Positions 34,857 through 45,900 of a DNA stretch of 64,000 nt are shown here, one piece after another. A program made the translations under genes and the position numbers. The stretch comes from Anastrepha obliqua (taxonomy: Eukaryota; Arthropoda; Insecta; Diptera; Tephritidae), in assembly GCF_027943255.1 (NCBI RefSeq), contig NC_072893.1:124001-188000 (forward strand). The letters are read 5' to 3'. How positions within the stretch are numbered: the stretch's first letter is position 1; each line of letters starts with the position of its first letter. The notes below the pieces were generated by a model. That model searched no databases, was not told the DNA's origin, and saw nothing but the letters and a program-made list of their open reading frames with translations.

Positions 34857-35120
34857 TCATGAAACGGTGGACCTAGTAAACGTGTTATTTCGACAGGTTG
34901 CGTCCAAAGGCTCGAGAGGACATGTGAATAGGTGGTTAGTATCGTGCGGTGTGTTTTCGTGTGCCGTGTATATATTGAGTATGACGGGGTCTATTCTGAA
35001 TAAGTATGAGTTTAACCTAGATCGTAATTGAGCCAAAGTTTGGCGGGTCTCACAAGGCTGCTGACACTCTACAGTGGGTGGTGGTTGGACTTCGATAGCG
35101 GTATTCGGCAATCCAGAGTT
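34857..35120 (-). pseudogene. Jockey-like LINE ORF2 C-terminal fragment
   Basis: On the minus strand the frame has RQTLAQLRSRLNSYL, then FRIDP, then HDTNHLFTCPLEP. This is the pattern of the C-terminus of Jockey-type ORF2 proteins (TL.QLR...SYL, then a Cys/His tail). The usual first cysteines of the tail are lost. Neither end of the element is visible. Confidence 0.65.
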
Positions 35121-35184
35121 TAGGAAGATGATAAGAGGGGTCATCAAGGGACCGATGACCGGGTAGGAGATCTCTGAGGCCAAT

Positions 35185-35425
35185 TCAGTCCCCTTCCTGG
35201 CAAGCTCTTCAGCAATTTCATTTCCATATATGTTCCTATGTCCATCTATGTTCCTATCCAGGTCAGAGAAATGTTACCTGCACACCCTAGAGATTTCATC
35301 TCTTCCTTACAGGAGTTTACTAGTTTGGTTCTGCACCATGGCGTCGTCAGTGCCTTGATCGCCGCTTGACTCTCAGAGAAAATGTTAATATCTCCCTCGC
35401 TCCCACGTTCCCTAAGCCTTTTGCA
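35185..35425 (-). pseudogene. LINE RNase H fragment, same family as 7.5-8.5 kb
   Basis: The plus strand ccccttcctggcaagctctt..gcaatttcatttcc and ttcatctcttccttacaggagttta match the RNase H region at 8120-8350. A short internal duplication (tatgttcctatgtcc/tatgttcctatcc) breaks the frame. Confidence 0.7.
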
Positions 35426-35454
35426 TGCCTATCGTCCCTATTGTCTCTAAAACT

Positions 35455-35652
35455 TTAGCTGCGGCTTATTCGGGTTTTCCGAAAGGAATTCACAGGGGCT
35501 CATTGTTGTTCATTACTTTTATAAATGACTTACCGAATCCTTTTAAGCTTAGCAACTATCTAATGTTTGGAGATGATTTAAAACTCCTTCTTGAGGTACG
35601 CAAACCATATGACAGAAATAATCTGGAGTCAGATATATGTACATATGTATAA
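35455..35652 (+). pseudogene. LINE reverse transcriptase fragment
   Basis: A plus-strand frame shows GFPKGIHRGSLLFITFINDLP, then LMFGDDLKLLLE. These are the conserved G.PQGS...L.FI.FINDL and F.DD.K RT motifs, with the box read as FGDD. The clade is not resolved and neither end is visible. Confidence 0.65.
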
Positions 35653-36200
35653 GTATCATACATGCGTTTAACAATGGAGTACAACGAACCATTTATATCT
35701 CAATATAAAAAATGTATTGCAGTAACATTTACCAACAAGCTAAACGTTTATTTATTTAATTACAAAATACCTATTTCCGGAAAATTATAAAAATTAAAAT
35801 TGGTTACTTTGTTCATGAAATATTTGCGTGTAAAGTTATCAAAATTTTCATATTGATAAGAGCGATGTCTATGCAAAGCGGGATAACACACAAATATACG
35901 CATAAATATGAGTACGTTTGCTTTTTTTAGTTCTCTTTCTAATGAGCACAGCATTGTATACATTTGGATTCTCAATAATTGTTTTGTTTTGTTCTCTTTA
36001 CTAATAAATATGTATTCATGAACATAGTCCCAACGGGTGCTGCGAATTTTTTTCAAAATTTTGGTGTGATGGCAATAATTGGTATGAATTGACAATTAAC
36101 TTGAAATTTGTCAATTCACTTAAAACAACGGTAACAGTGCAAATTAGAAAGAGTTTTGAACAGACGCAAAATAGAATTTATTTTAAGGAAAAAGTACATC
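35653..36200. other. No recognisable gene; short AT palindrome
   Basis: Contains gaattgacaatt...aatttgtcaattc at about 36085-36117, a short palindrome. Otherwise featureless. Confidence 0.4.
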
Positions 36201-36220
36201 CATATTTAATTTTAAAATAT

Positions 36221-37338
36221 GCCTAGAGGACGACCAAGAAGAGTTCGTAGAAGAGTTCCTACTTTAAGTGGAGGAATAGAGCATATGGGTATATGGTACA
36301 ATTGAACTACAATATATAAACGTATGTATGTATTTAAAAATTTTGTGTGCGTTTGATCCTTTTTGCAAAACTCAAAATTTTCAATAGTTTGAAAAAATGA
36401 GGAGAGAGAGACAAATTAGTTATTTATTTGATACTATTTCAAAGGTAAACTGTATTTGGGCTATTCTCAGACAAATTTTATAGTAATAGACGATGCCCAA
36501 CGCCATTTAAAAGAACACTATTACCCATCAAATCAACGAACTTTTTGACACAGATATACATTTTTAAGTGTTTTGTTTTCTTTGTATTGTATTCTATGTG
36601 TGTACATGTATATTTTTACGTATGCAGCCATTATCAAATCATATATGGATATGAACTTTGAAATTTTTTACCATTCTTCTTAAAATTTTTTAAAACGTAA
36701 AGATCTGTAAAAAAAAATTTTTTACTTTTGCAAATCCAAGAAATTTTACGAATGGCAAAAACAAAAATTGTATAATTGTGTTGGTAAATGGCACACGACT
36801 TATCATAAAACAAATGCATCCGAATTGTTTGCACGCGGAAGTGTTATGCGGAGAGGCTCAGGGAAGGCGATTTCTATTGCCTCGTATAAATTTGCAGCCG
36901 AGCGAAACCACACTTCCTTTTACGTTGAAGCGCCGCCAATTTCCCATTAAAATAGCATTCGCCATAACAATAAATAAGGCCCAGGGGCAAACATTACCAA
37001 GGGTGGGGCTTCATTTAAAGGAGGATTGCTTTGCTCACGGCCAACTTTATGTTGCGTTAAGCCGAGTTAGATCCTGGGAAAATATACGAGTTGAAATGGG
37101 CAATAACGAAAACTTGACGTTGAATGTAGTTTATAATGAAGTAATTTAAAAAAAAAAATTACTGATTTAACTGAAAAAAATTTAAAAAATGTGCATAAGT
37201 TCTTACATATAATATTACATACGAATAAAAATATACACTTTTTTAATCATCATAACTTTTAATATATAAAAGTGTCACATATGCTGTTTACTTTCCGTGG
37301 GAAAAAAGCCCACCCGATTTTCGGGGGTTACATACTAG
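36221..37338 (+). mobile_element. Autonomous Helitron remnant
   Basis: The 3' border is well defined: a CCCGATTTTCGGG hairpin (about 37311-37325), then ttacatactag ending CTAG at 37335-37338 before T. The C-terminal helicase lies at about 36775-37149. An ATG at 36221 begins a short Arg-rich frame (PRGRPRRVRRRVP) that could be the protein's N-terminus, implying a large internal deletion; that and the left border are tentative. Confidence 0.7.
36775..37149 (+). pseudogene. Helitron helicase C-terminal fragment (PIF1-like)
   Basis: The frame (recorded start 36778) contains NGTRLI, then GEAQGRRFLLPRINLQPS, RRQFPIKIAFAITINKAQGQTL and HGQLYVALSRVRS. These are the last helicase motifs of Helitron Rep/helicase proteins, in order. 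The Rep nuclease domain and the N-terminal helicase motifs are missing, so it cannot act as a full transposase. The frame ends at 37149 and the Helitron terminus follows 186 bp later. Confidence 0.85.
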
Positions 37339-37941
37339 TTTAATATTATTTCGAAAATGTATGTGTATCTAAAAATCTAATTTCATTGGCTACATATATT
37401 ATAGTACATTTAAATGGAACACGATCTTTAGAAGCTGGGAAAGGTAACTAATAACAGCTCAAGATAGACCGCTTTGGAGGAGCATTTTGAAGGAAGCTTT
37501 GACGCACCCCGCGTTGTAACGCTATGAAAGAAGAAGAAGACATATATTTAAGAATACACACAGAAAATTTAATATCGTTCTGGTGAATATTTTCGAATTT
37601 ACACCCAAACTTGAAAAGGCGATTCAGAGTGCAGGAAAGTACAAGGCAAACTTTAAACGCGTTTTTCTCAAAATGGTGTTTTTAAAGCCGGTGACCAACA
37701 TTACTAGAAAACGGCTTAACCGATTAGTCTCAAATTTTAACACGAGCTTCTTAAATACATATGCACATTTTTTAGTGATTTGTTGAAGATTTTTTCTCAC
37801 CGATAAATATTTGGTTTATAAACAATTAAGTCGAAATTTTGGTCAAAAATAGATTTTTCTTTGACTAACCGCCATTTAGACAAACAAATTTAATTTGCTG
37901 ATTCCTTCGATTAATTTCTAGATTTAACATTACTTTAACAA
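37339..37941. other. No recognisable feature
   Basis: Sequence between the Helitron end and the second errantivirus; no domain recognised. Confidence 0.45.
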
Positions 37942-38152
37942 AATCTTGGCACTTGCGAGAAAATCTTGGCACTTGCCAAATATACGGTAAACAATTCCAT
38001 AGAATAAATTAGGCTATAAATAATAATGTAACATCAGTCTTAATTCATTCCTATTCTGATTCTTTTTACGGTCTTCGTGTAAAGTAGTTGTTAAGTTGTT
38101 CTAAAATATATATGTATATATTTTTTTATAACTAAAATATACAATCTTTAAC
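37942..38152 (+). repeat. 5' LTR remnant of the second errantivirus
   Basis: From the cacttgccaaat region through taggctataaataataatgtaac to aaaatatacaatct it matches 49150-49385. The first half of the LTR is missing or unrecognisable. A short duplication of aaaatcttggcacttgc lies at its start. Confidence 0.8.
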
Positions 38153-38170
38153 TGGCGCAGTCGGTAGGAT
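38153..38170 (+). promoter_or_regulatory. Primer-binding site, tRNA-Ser type
   Basis: TGGCGCAGTCGGTAGGAT directly after the 5' LTR; this primer site is used by the 17.6/297/ZAM group of errantiviruses. Confidence 0.85.
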
Positions 38171-39135
38171 ACCGCAATTATCATTCATAAAAGTGAAGAT
38201 AAGTAAATTTATATTTTTAGTGCGGTACCGAAAACAATTTTGTTTTCTCTCGCTAACTTGTTGGCTAAAGATTGCCACAACGGTGAGGATATAGTAAACA
38301 AAAGATTGCTACTATAAAATAAGAACTCAAATTGTTTTTTTGTGAGTGAAAATATAGTAAGCAAAATATTGCTACTATAAAATAAGAACTAAAATATTTT
38401 TTGTGTGATAATGCAGTAAGCAAAAGATTGCTACTATAAGTAAAAACTCAAACATTTTTTCTTTGTGTGTGAAAATATAGTAAGCAAAAGATTGCTACTA
38501 TAGATTAAAACCAAAGTGAAAAAGGCGAAGAACAGCTTCATTCCGAACAACAAAAAAGGGCGGTCAAGATATCTCTAAAGTACAACTATAATTCGTTTTC
38601 ATCGATTTGAAGTGCACAAGAATATTAAATAATCTACATCTATAGAAAAAGAGGAATTCCCGCGACCACGACAGAAAAACAGCAAGAACCCAGCATCTAG
38701 AAATCGTTCACCTAAAACAGGAAACAACAGCAGAAGATACATAAGAGGAGAGGACTTCCACGACAACGACATCATCTAAAACAGATTAAGCGGTACAGAA
38801 AAACAGCCATGATTTATATGAAAGTTGAAACAAAGAATATGGGAAAAAAGGAAAAGTTAAAATTATTAAGGAGGAAACTAAGAAATTAAGCAGCAAACAA
38901 GCAAATATTTATACAAATTCCTTTTTAATTAAGCAAGCAAGCCTAGTTTAAGTCATTATATTTGAGTGACTCAGAATCAGACTATTTTTCTGATTCAGAA
39001 ATTGAAACATTACCTTCCTGATTCAGGGTTCGACTGACGAATACATACCCACCAAAAAAATTGATAGACCTCAATTAGTTAGAAGAAAACTTAGGACACA
39101 CATAGGAATGATTTATCGTTGAATACATATAGAAA
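38171..39135 (+). other. Errantivirus leader with short direct repeats
   Basis: This is the region between primer site and gag. It contains four copies of a roughly 60-bp unit with gcaaaagattgctactataa (about 38300, 38362, 38420, 38485). No ORF of note. Confidence 0.6.
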
Positions 39136-39804
39136 ATGGTAGAACCACAAGCACCACTATTAGTTACTATTAACCCCCCTAAATACCTAAATAACCTCCC
39201 CGAATTCAGTGGAGATAATTGGGATCTCCAAACCTTCATCAATTTGATAGATAGAGTCCATTCTATCCTTAGGGCTTACGATCCGGCATCCCAACAACTC
39301 TTTTCGGATATAATCAAAAGTAGGCTTAGCGGTAAGGCTCGCGAGACAATTGAAATCCATTGCCAAGCACTCTCTTGGACCGACATAAAAACGATTCTAT
39401 TAAACAATTTCGGCGCCATACACAGCATAGAGGAACTTTTCGATAGATTAAGGGGGATAACCTTTAAAATCAATTGCCTAGAATTTTATAACGAACTCAA
39501 AGAAGCCCTAAAGAGCTTGAACAATAAAACAGTGACAGTAGTTGGATCTGGTCCAGCAGCAAATGAGTGCGCCAGAAATAATATGAGAACCGCACTGAAC
39601 GTATTTAAGGAAAAGATGCCAGAACCAATGAAAACAATACTAATATGTAGAGATCCAGACACCATGGAGGAAGCGATGGAAATATTGTTTCAAGCCGGGT
39701 ACGCACATATTGGGAACAATAATGGGAACGGTCCAGAGTTTAAAACTCATTCAAGTATATTAATAGAAATAATAACTATAGAAACAACACACAATACACT
39801 ATAA
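39136..39804 (+). pseudogene. Errantivirus gag, truncated
   Basis: The 222-codon frame starts at a good ATG. Residues 20-200 contain a FSGDNWDLQTFINLIDRV segment and a DIIKSRLSGKARETI segment that fit the capsid part of 17.6/ZAM-type gag. The C-terminal end is in a changed frame: the Asn-rich tail (RNNNYRNNT) continues in another frame, so there is a small indel near 39740. The rest of gag and the protease are cut by the foreign block starting near 39830. Gag would form the particle core. Confidence 0.8.
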
Positions 39805-39999
39805 AAGATAGTAAAATAAATTTTGGAATGAAAACAAAAACGAAGAAAATTTTGAGGTTGTGATGAAAAATAAGCTGCAGCACTTGTCAAATTTGATTTT
39901 GAAAAAGAAAAGTCGATTGATGTCTTTTTGGAGTAAAGTAAATATTTTCGAATTCATATTTATACAATGAAAACTTAACGCAAACACTTTTGTATGTAG

Positions 40000-41366
40000 G
40001 CAGCGTCAAACAAACCCCATATTTCATCGAGTGAGCAGGATCCAAGTTCATCTACAGAGCTTGAAAAGAATATTACAATTCCAAGTTCCTCATCCACGTC
40101 CAATGAGAGTCATAGAAAAGAAAATCCTGATCCTGTGCTTCCTGTCCCTGGTGATGTAAACTAGCTCTCTATGGAATGATAACGCCCATACGTTATAGAA
40201 TTATTTATGAATGCAATTATTTTTTTTCGTTTAATTTTGTGATTGGTAAAGATAATCTCTAAATAATGATTTTAACGTTGTTCCAATCCAATTTAATCGT
40301 AGCAAATCCAATCAAACATATATTCAGTAAAAAATTGTTTTAACAGTACAATTTTCGGAAAATTTTCACAAAGGTTACAATTTGCTCGTGAATTTGCTAA
40401 GTCCTGAGCAGCTCAATAGAACAGTGGGTTCGTGTCCCACCTCAGAGCAATTTCTTTTTTACATAAGTTGACGTTTAATTTATTCGCTTTGGCTAAATTG
40501 GATAAAAATAACCTAAAAATCTTCATTCAAAAATAATACATTTACCTCAAATCGAGAACGAAGATATTAAATTTTTGAAGAAATTTTAGCGATAATATTT
40601 AACTTTAATATGGTCGATCAAAAGCTAGTTTATTGAACATAATTTTCCATATAGGGTGGAAAAACGACTGATAAAAAAGCAGAAACTCCAGCTCAGAATA
40701 AATTACTGCTGAAAACAACTTCTACACAACTTGAAATAGATGCTATGGAAATGCGAAAACAAGGAAATAATATGTTGAATGAAGTAGAAGAAAAATTATT
40801 GAAGATGAAAAAATAGATCTTGCTGTTTTAAAAAAATCATTAAAACAAAGGCGAGATAAAACAGAAAGGAACAGACAAGGTAAAAAGAGAATCGAAGAGG
40901 AACATCCTGAATTGCTAAAAACTATTGTCGATATATGTACACATGGCTCTTCAGCAGATGAAAGACGCCGGAGTGATAAAATTCGTTACATTAAGTCTCT
41001 GAGCGAATTAACTGAAGCTTTGCAGGCGATTTTGGATTCAAAATAAGTCGAAGTGGAACATATTTGCGTTTGCTTCCGCGCAGACAAGATTCGATACAAG
41101 GAAAGAAGCATATACTTACCGTACCCATCAAACTAGCCAAGCCTCAAGCCAACGCACATAAAAATCATGTTGATACGCATTTTGCAGCCAACACAATTTA
41201 TAATTTGGAAGAAGTTGCATCGATTCTTGGGCCAAAACAAGTTGGGTTTTTGAGCCAAGATGATACATCACGGGTCCCAATTGGCATTACTGGTGAGAAT
41301 CCTTCCATTTCATCATATATGTTTGCGGATTATTTGATTAGACCCATGATATTTGAAAATTATTAA
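40000..41366 (+). pseudogene. Intron-bearing transposase-like gene, unplaced family
   Basis: Exon A (40000-40155) follows an AG and precedes GTAAAC; it is Ser/Glu-rich (SSSEQDPSSSTELEK). Exon B starts at 40655 after tttccatatag, in matching phase, and is Lys/Glu-rich, probably coiled coil. It stops at 40814, continues in another frame (40801-41043; an EEHPELL, then SSADERRRSD region) and again in a third (ISRSGTYLRLLPRR, then TVPIKL..., then FLSQDDTSRVPIGIT). This resembles a widespread uncharacterised invertebrate protein family that I believe to be transposon-derived, but I know no superfamily name. Two frameshifts make this copy inactive. The usual C-terminal half, after the PIGIT motif, is absent. 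Confidence 0.5.
40382..40450 (+). other. tRNA-like fragment in the putative intron
   Basis: A perfect T-arm (GTGGG-TTCGTGT-CCCAC, 40424-40440) with a B-box-like GGTTCGTGTCC, outer ttgctc/gagcaa complementarity and a following T-run. D and anticodon arms are not convincing. Likely a degenerate tRNA or tRNA-derived repeat. Confidence 0.25.
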
Positions 41367-41761
41367 TCTTCTAGCATCTTTCTGTGTACAGACTACATTT
41401 TTTATATCATTAATTCAGAAGCAATCATACGCATTAGAAAAATCAAAAAATATAATTGACATGAGCTTTTTGCATTAAAATTCACTTTTTAGTTTAATAA
41501 AATACTAAAATCTGCAAATTAAGCTGCCACAAAAGTATTAACACGTGCACAATCAACGAGTAATAATATTAACGGTAATACACATCACGTGACATAATAT
41601 ATTATAAATACTTAAATGCCTAAATATATTATGCTACGGCGTGGAGTGCTAAAAAAAACGTGGAATACACTTTTCTGTCTATCATGTCTTTGTTAAATCT
41701 TCGAAAAACGTGCTATCAATCTTTGTAATGCAGATAAAGTGAAATTCGGGACACGAGGTTT

Positions 41762-42844
41762 ATGAACCCCTATATCGATTATAGAAAGAAAGAAATAGTC
41801 ATCGGTAAAAAGAAACTCACAATGCACTTCGAAAGGGAAAACTTAAATAAGAAAAGGATAATAGCACCAGATAACTCCGACCGAGTATATTATAAGGAAG
41901 AAAACGGCGGAAATGTTTTAAGAGAAGGAATTTTAAATGTAGAAAATGGAGAAGTACAGATAAACTTGATAGCTGAAACTAATCGCGTGACTACGCAGAA
42001 GGTAGATCTCGAAAATTTTAGCATAATCGAAAATAAAGAATTTAAACCATTGAATAACCAAATTAGAATAGGACACTTAAGCCCTGAAGAAAGATCACAA
42101 CTATTACAAATAATAAATAGATATCATAATATTTTTTACCAAGAAAATGATAGACTTTCATTTACTTTCGCAATAAAACATAGAATTAAGACTACAAACA
42201 ATATACCCATGTTCTCTAAGTCATATAGATACCCGTACGTACATAAAAAAGAAGTTGCAGATCAAATCCAAGAGATGTTGGAAAATAAGATAATTAGGAA
42301 TAGCAATTCTCGCTATTCAGCCCCAATTTGGATCGTGCCGAAGAAGGCCGATGCCAGTGGAAAACCAAAGTGAAGACTTGTAATCGACTATCGTAAACTG
42401 AACGAAGTAACGATCGATGACAAGTTCCCCATCCCGAACATACACGAGATACTTGAAAAACTGGGAAGAAGCCAGTATTTCACTACATTCGATCTGGCAA
42501 AGGGTTTTCACCAAATCGAGATAGAGGAAGAAGAAATCCACAAAACCGCTTTTAGTGTCGAAGTAGGACACTATGAATTTCTGCGAATGCCTTTCGGACT
42601 AAAAACAGTCCCTGCAACATTCCAAAGATTGATGAACAATATCCTTCAAGATTACATCAATAAAATCTGCTTGGTATCCATGGACGACATAATCATATTT
42701 TCAACATCCTTACAAGAATATATGAACTCACTCAAACTTATATTCGCAACGTGTAATTGGCAAGCCCAATCTCAAAGAGATGAATTTGAATTTGAATTTG
42801 AAGAGGTCGAGCCAAGGAGCACCAGGAGATTTGGTGGCTCCTAA
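41762..42844 (+). pseudogene. Errantivirus pol: reverse transcriptase fragment
   Basis: The block starts inside the region before the RT (IDYRKKEIVIGKKK) and includes a SAPIWIVPKK segment, then an in-frame TGA at 42371-42373. After that come [22 protein letters not shown] and LRMPFGLK. The catalytic box reads SMDD, with Ser where the family has Tyr. After about residue 330 the frame runs into unrelated sequence at about 42752: the junction with env-side sequence and then the LINE tail. There is thus one nonsense mutation, a changed catalytic-box residue, and loss of RNase H and integrase. Confidence 0.88.
42771..42781. repeat. Target-site duplication of the LOA LINE, left copy
   Basis: ctcaaagagat, repeated at 48185-48195 on the other side of the LINE. 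Confidence 0.82.
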
Positions 42845-42966
42845 AACACTCAGGCTAAAAAGCCCATTGTATTTAAAGCTCTGGAAAGGGGGTAGATAGT
42901 CAAGGAGGGAGGGAGAAAAGTATCAGAGAAAGAGATAGGAAAGAATAGAGACAGAGATAGAGATAG

Positions 42967-45900
42967 TTAGTCCTGTGAGAATTTTCCAGATTCTTTGGCG
43001 AATCTGTAAATATCCTCCAGTTTTAGAGAACGAATATCACTCATTCCCATGACATCTGAACCCAATACCCGTAGTCGCGCTCTAGCAAAGGCAGGACACT
43101 CACAGAGAAAGTGCTCAGTGCTATCCGCCTCCTCCAAGCAGGACAGGCATACCGGGTCCTCGATGATTCCAATGGTGGCCATATGCTGACCCCATGGGTT
43201 GTGTCCCGTAATGATGCCGACCATCAACCGAATGTCTTTCCTTCTAAGTTTTAGTAGAAAGTTTGACAGTTTTCTGTTCGGACTTGTCACAAAACACTTT
43301 GCAGTTCTGCAGCGTTCTAGACCGGACCATCGCTCTTTATGTAGATTGCCTACATAATCGTTGATCCAATTCTTGATTCCTGCGGGACTGATTCCGATTA
43401 TTGGCTCTGGCCCCTGTGGGGGCACCGCTGATCCACGGTTGGCCAATTCGTCGGCGATTTCGTTTCCTTGAACACCGGAGTGTCCTGGAACCCATATAAG
43501 TACAAGCCTGTTTTGTCTTGCGACAGAATTAAGCTTCTTCTTACATTCTTGAACAATCTTTGAGGTTTGCTTCGCGTTCTCCAGGGCCTTCAATGCAGCC
43601 TGACTGTCACTGAAGACTCCAATCTGTTTCCCGCTCCATCTCCTCTCGATTATCCATTCGGCTACTTTTAGGATGGCAAAAACTTCTGTTTGGAAAACAG
43701 TTGCCATTCCCCCCATAGCGTAGTGATACTTATTACTATCGTTTAAGTACCATCCGGCTCCAGACCCTATTTCAGTCTTGGACCCATCGGTAAAGAAAAT
43801 ATCCGTCAAACCTCCCTGCATGCCTCCTGGATTGCTCCATTGCTCACGCAATGGAAATCTGACATCAAATTTCCTTCCGAATGAAACTGTGGGTATCAGG
43901 TCATCTTTAGGTGCCAAAAACAGTGGACACTGCTCCGACAGCAACTTAAAGATTTCTCTGTGTCCCGAAGTTCCATCTTCGTGCCAGAGACCATATTTAT
44001 GGAGTCTGCACATTGCTTTTATTGCTTCCTGTTGTATCTTAAGATCCAGGGGGAGCAAATCGAGCATAGCATTTAGGGCATCACCAGAGGTTGTACTCAT
44101 GGCACCCGTGATGCATAAACATACACTTCTTTGCAGCCTGTATAGTTCCCGGATTGTGGACTTAACCATGCTCCGTCGCCACCAGACCACAGAAGCGTAA
44201 GTGATGATTGGTCTGATAAGTGCCGTGTATATCCATAGGACCACAGCAGGTTTCAGGCCCCAAGTTTTGCCAAAGGCTCTACGGCATTGCTGAAAAATCT
44301 TCAATGCACGATTCACCTTCAGTGAAACGTGTGTCTCCCAGGTCAGCTTCTTATCCAAGATTACTCCTAGATATTTAACTTCGTTGGAGAGACCAAGTGT
44401 CACACCTTTCAGTGTTGGAAGACTGAGTCCATCCAATTTCCGTTTTCTCGTAAACAAGACTATGGTTGTTTTGTTCGGATTAACGGAAAGACTTTGTCTC
44501 ATGCACCAATCATCGATTTTGTCAAGGATCCTCTGCACTTTCGTGCAAAGCCTCCTTAAGGATTTATCCGATGTTAGCGCACAGACGTCGTCCGCATATG
44601 CTTGGACGTGAAATCCGAGTTCCTGCATCTCCGCTAATAGGGAGTCTACGACGAAGCACCACAGCAGCGGAGAAAGAACACCCCCTTGGGGACATCCTTG
44701 CTTGGCCCTGACTGTGATTTGCTCGTCGCCGCTCCCACCAGCGGTTAACAGCCTCTCAGAGAGCATGGAGTATATCCATTTTATAATGGCTTGATTAACT
44801 CCATGTCGTTCGGCAGAAGAACATATCGAGCCGAAAGTGGCATTATCAAAAGCCCCCTCAATGTCCACGAACACGCCCATTGTGTATTCGTCAGCTTCCA
44901 GCCCAGCTTCAATCTTGCTAACAAGATCGTGTAAGGCTGATTCACATGATTTTCCACTCTGGTAAGCGTGTTGGTTTCTACTAAGTGGACTTATCGGCAA
45001 TACCCCCACTCGAATATGTTTCTCCACCACTCGTTCCAGACTTTTCAACATGAACGATGTCAAACTGATTGGTCTGAAACTTTTTGCTAGGGAATAGTCA
45101 TCTTTTCCTGGTTTTGGAATAAATACTACTCTTACGCGTCGCCATTGGGATGGTATATAACCAAATGCAAGACAGGCTGTGAAGATCCTTTTCAGGGCCT
45201 CAATCAGCCTGTCTCCTCCTTTTTTAAGCATTACTGGATATATTCCGTCAGGTCCAGGGGACTTAAAGTTCTCAAAGGAAGATAAGGAAAACCTTATCGA
45301 TTCCCTTGTCACTATCCGACTAGCAATATACCAGCTGTACCTAGAGGTTCCACCGTTGCCACCGTCATTGTTCATGCCACTCTCAGCTTCAGAGAGAGTT
45401 CTACTACCCGGAAAATGGGTTTCGAGTAGAGCATTAAACGTTTCCGATTTGGAAATGGTGTATGAACCATCAGGTTTTCGAATGGAATCCAGCCTTACTG
45501 AGCGGTCTAAATGAAGGACCTTACAGAGTCTCGCTGTTTCCCTCATTTCTTCGACGTTACTGCAGAAATTTCTATAGGATTCAAGTTTGGCTTGCCGTAC
45601 TTTTTTCTTATATTCTCTCTGTGTAAGTCGATGATTGGCCCAGTCCTCTTCTGTTTTGGTCTTCAAGGCCTTATTAAGAAGTTTCCTGGACCGTACACGA
45701 AGCTTCGACAGTTCAGGGTTCCACCAAGGAACCGCTTTCCCCTGTCTGCTTTGCCTGAGTGGACACAGTTCCTCAAAGCAATTGATTAAAGTACCTTCTA
45801 ATTTCTTAGTAGCATCTTCAATCATTTCTGCTGATTTGAGTTTTTTCAGGTTTGGTAACCGCTCTGTTACAAACTCACCATACCTGTCCCAGTCCACATT

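Larger units (their letters stand above)
39830..41750 (+). mobile_element. Insert carrying a transposase-like gene, family unknown
   Basis: Between the gag end and the pol start there are about 1.9 kb that do not belong to the errantivirus. They carry a gene-like series of exons (next entries). I could not identify terminal repeats or target duplications, so the borders are approximate. Part of the host element's protease region was lost. Confidence 0.5.

Noticed and set aside
40382..40450. Functional tRNA gene
   Set aside because: The T-arm is good but D and anticodon arms do not fold convincingly; kept only as a tRNA-like fragment.
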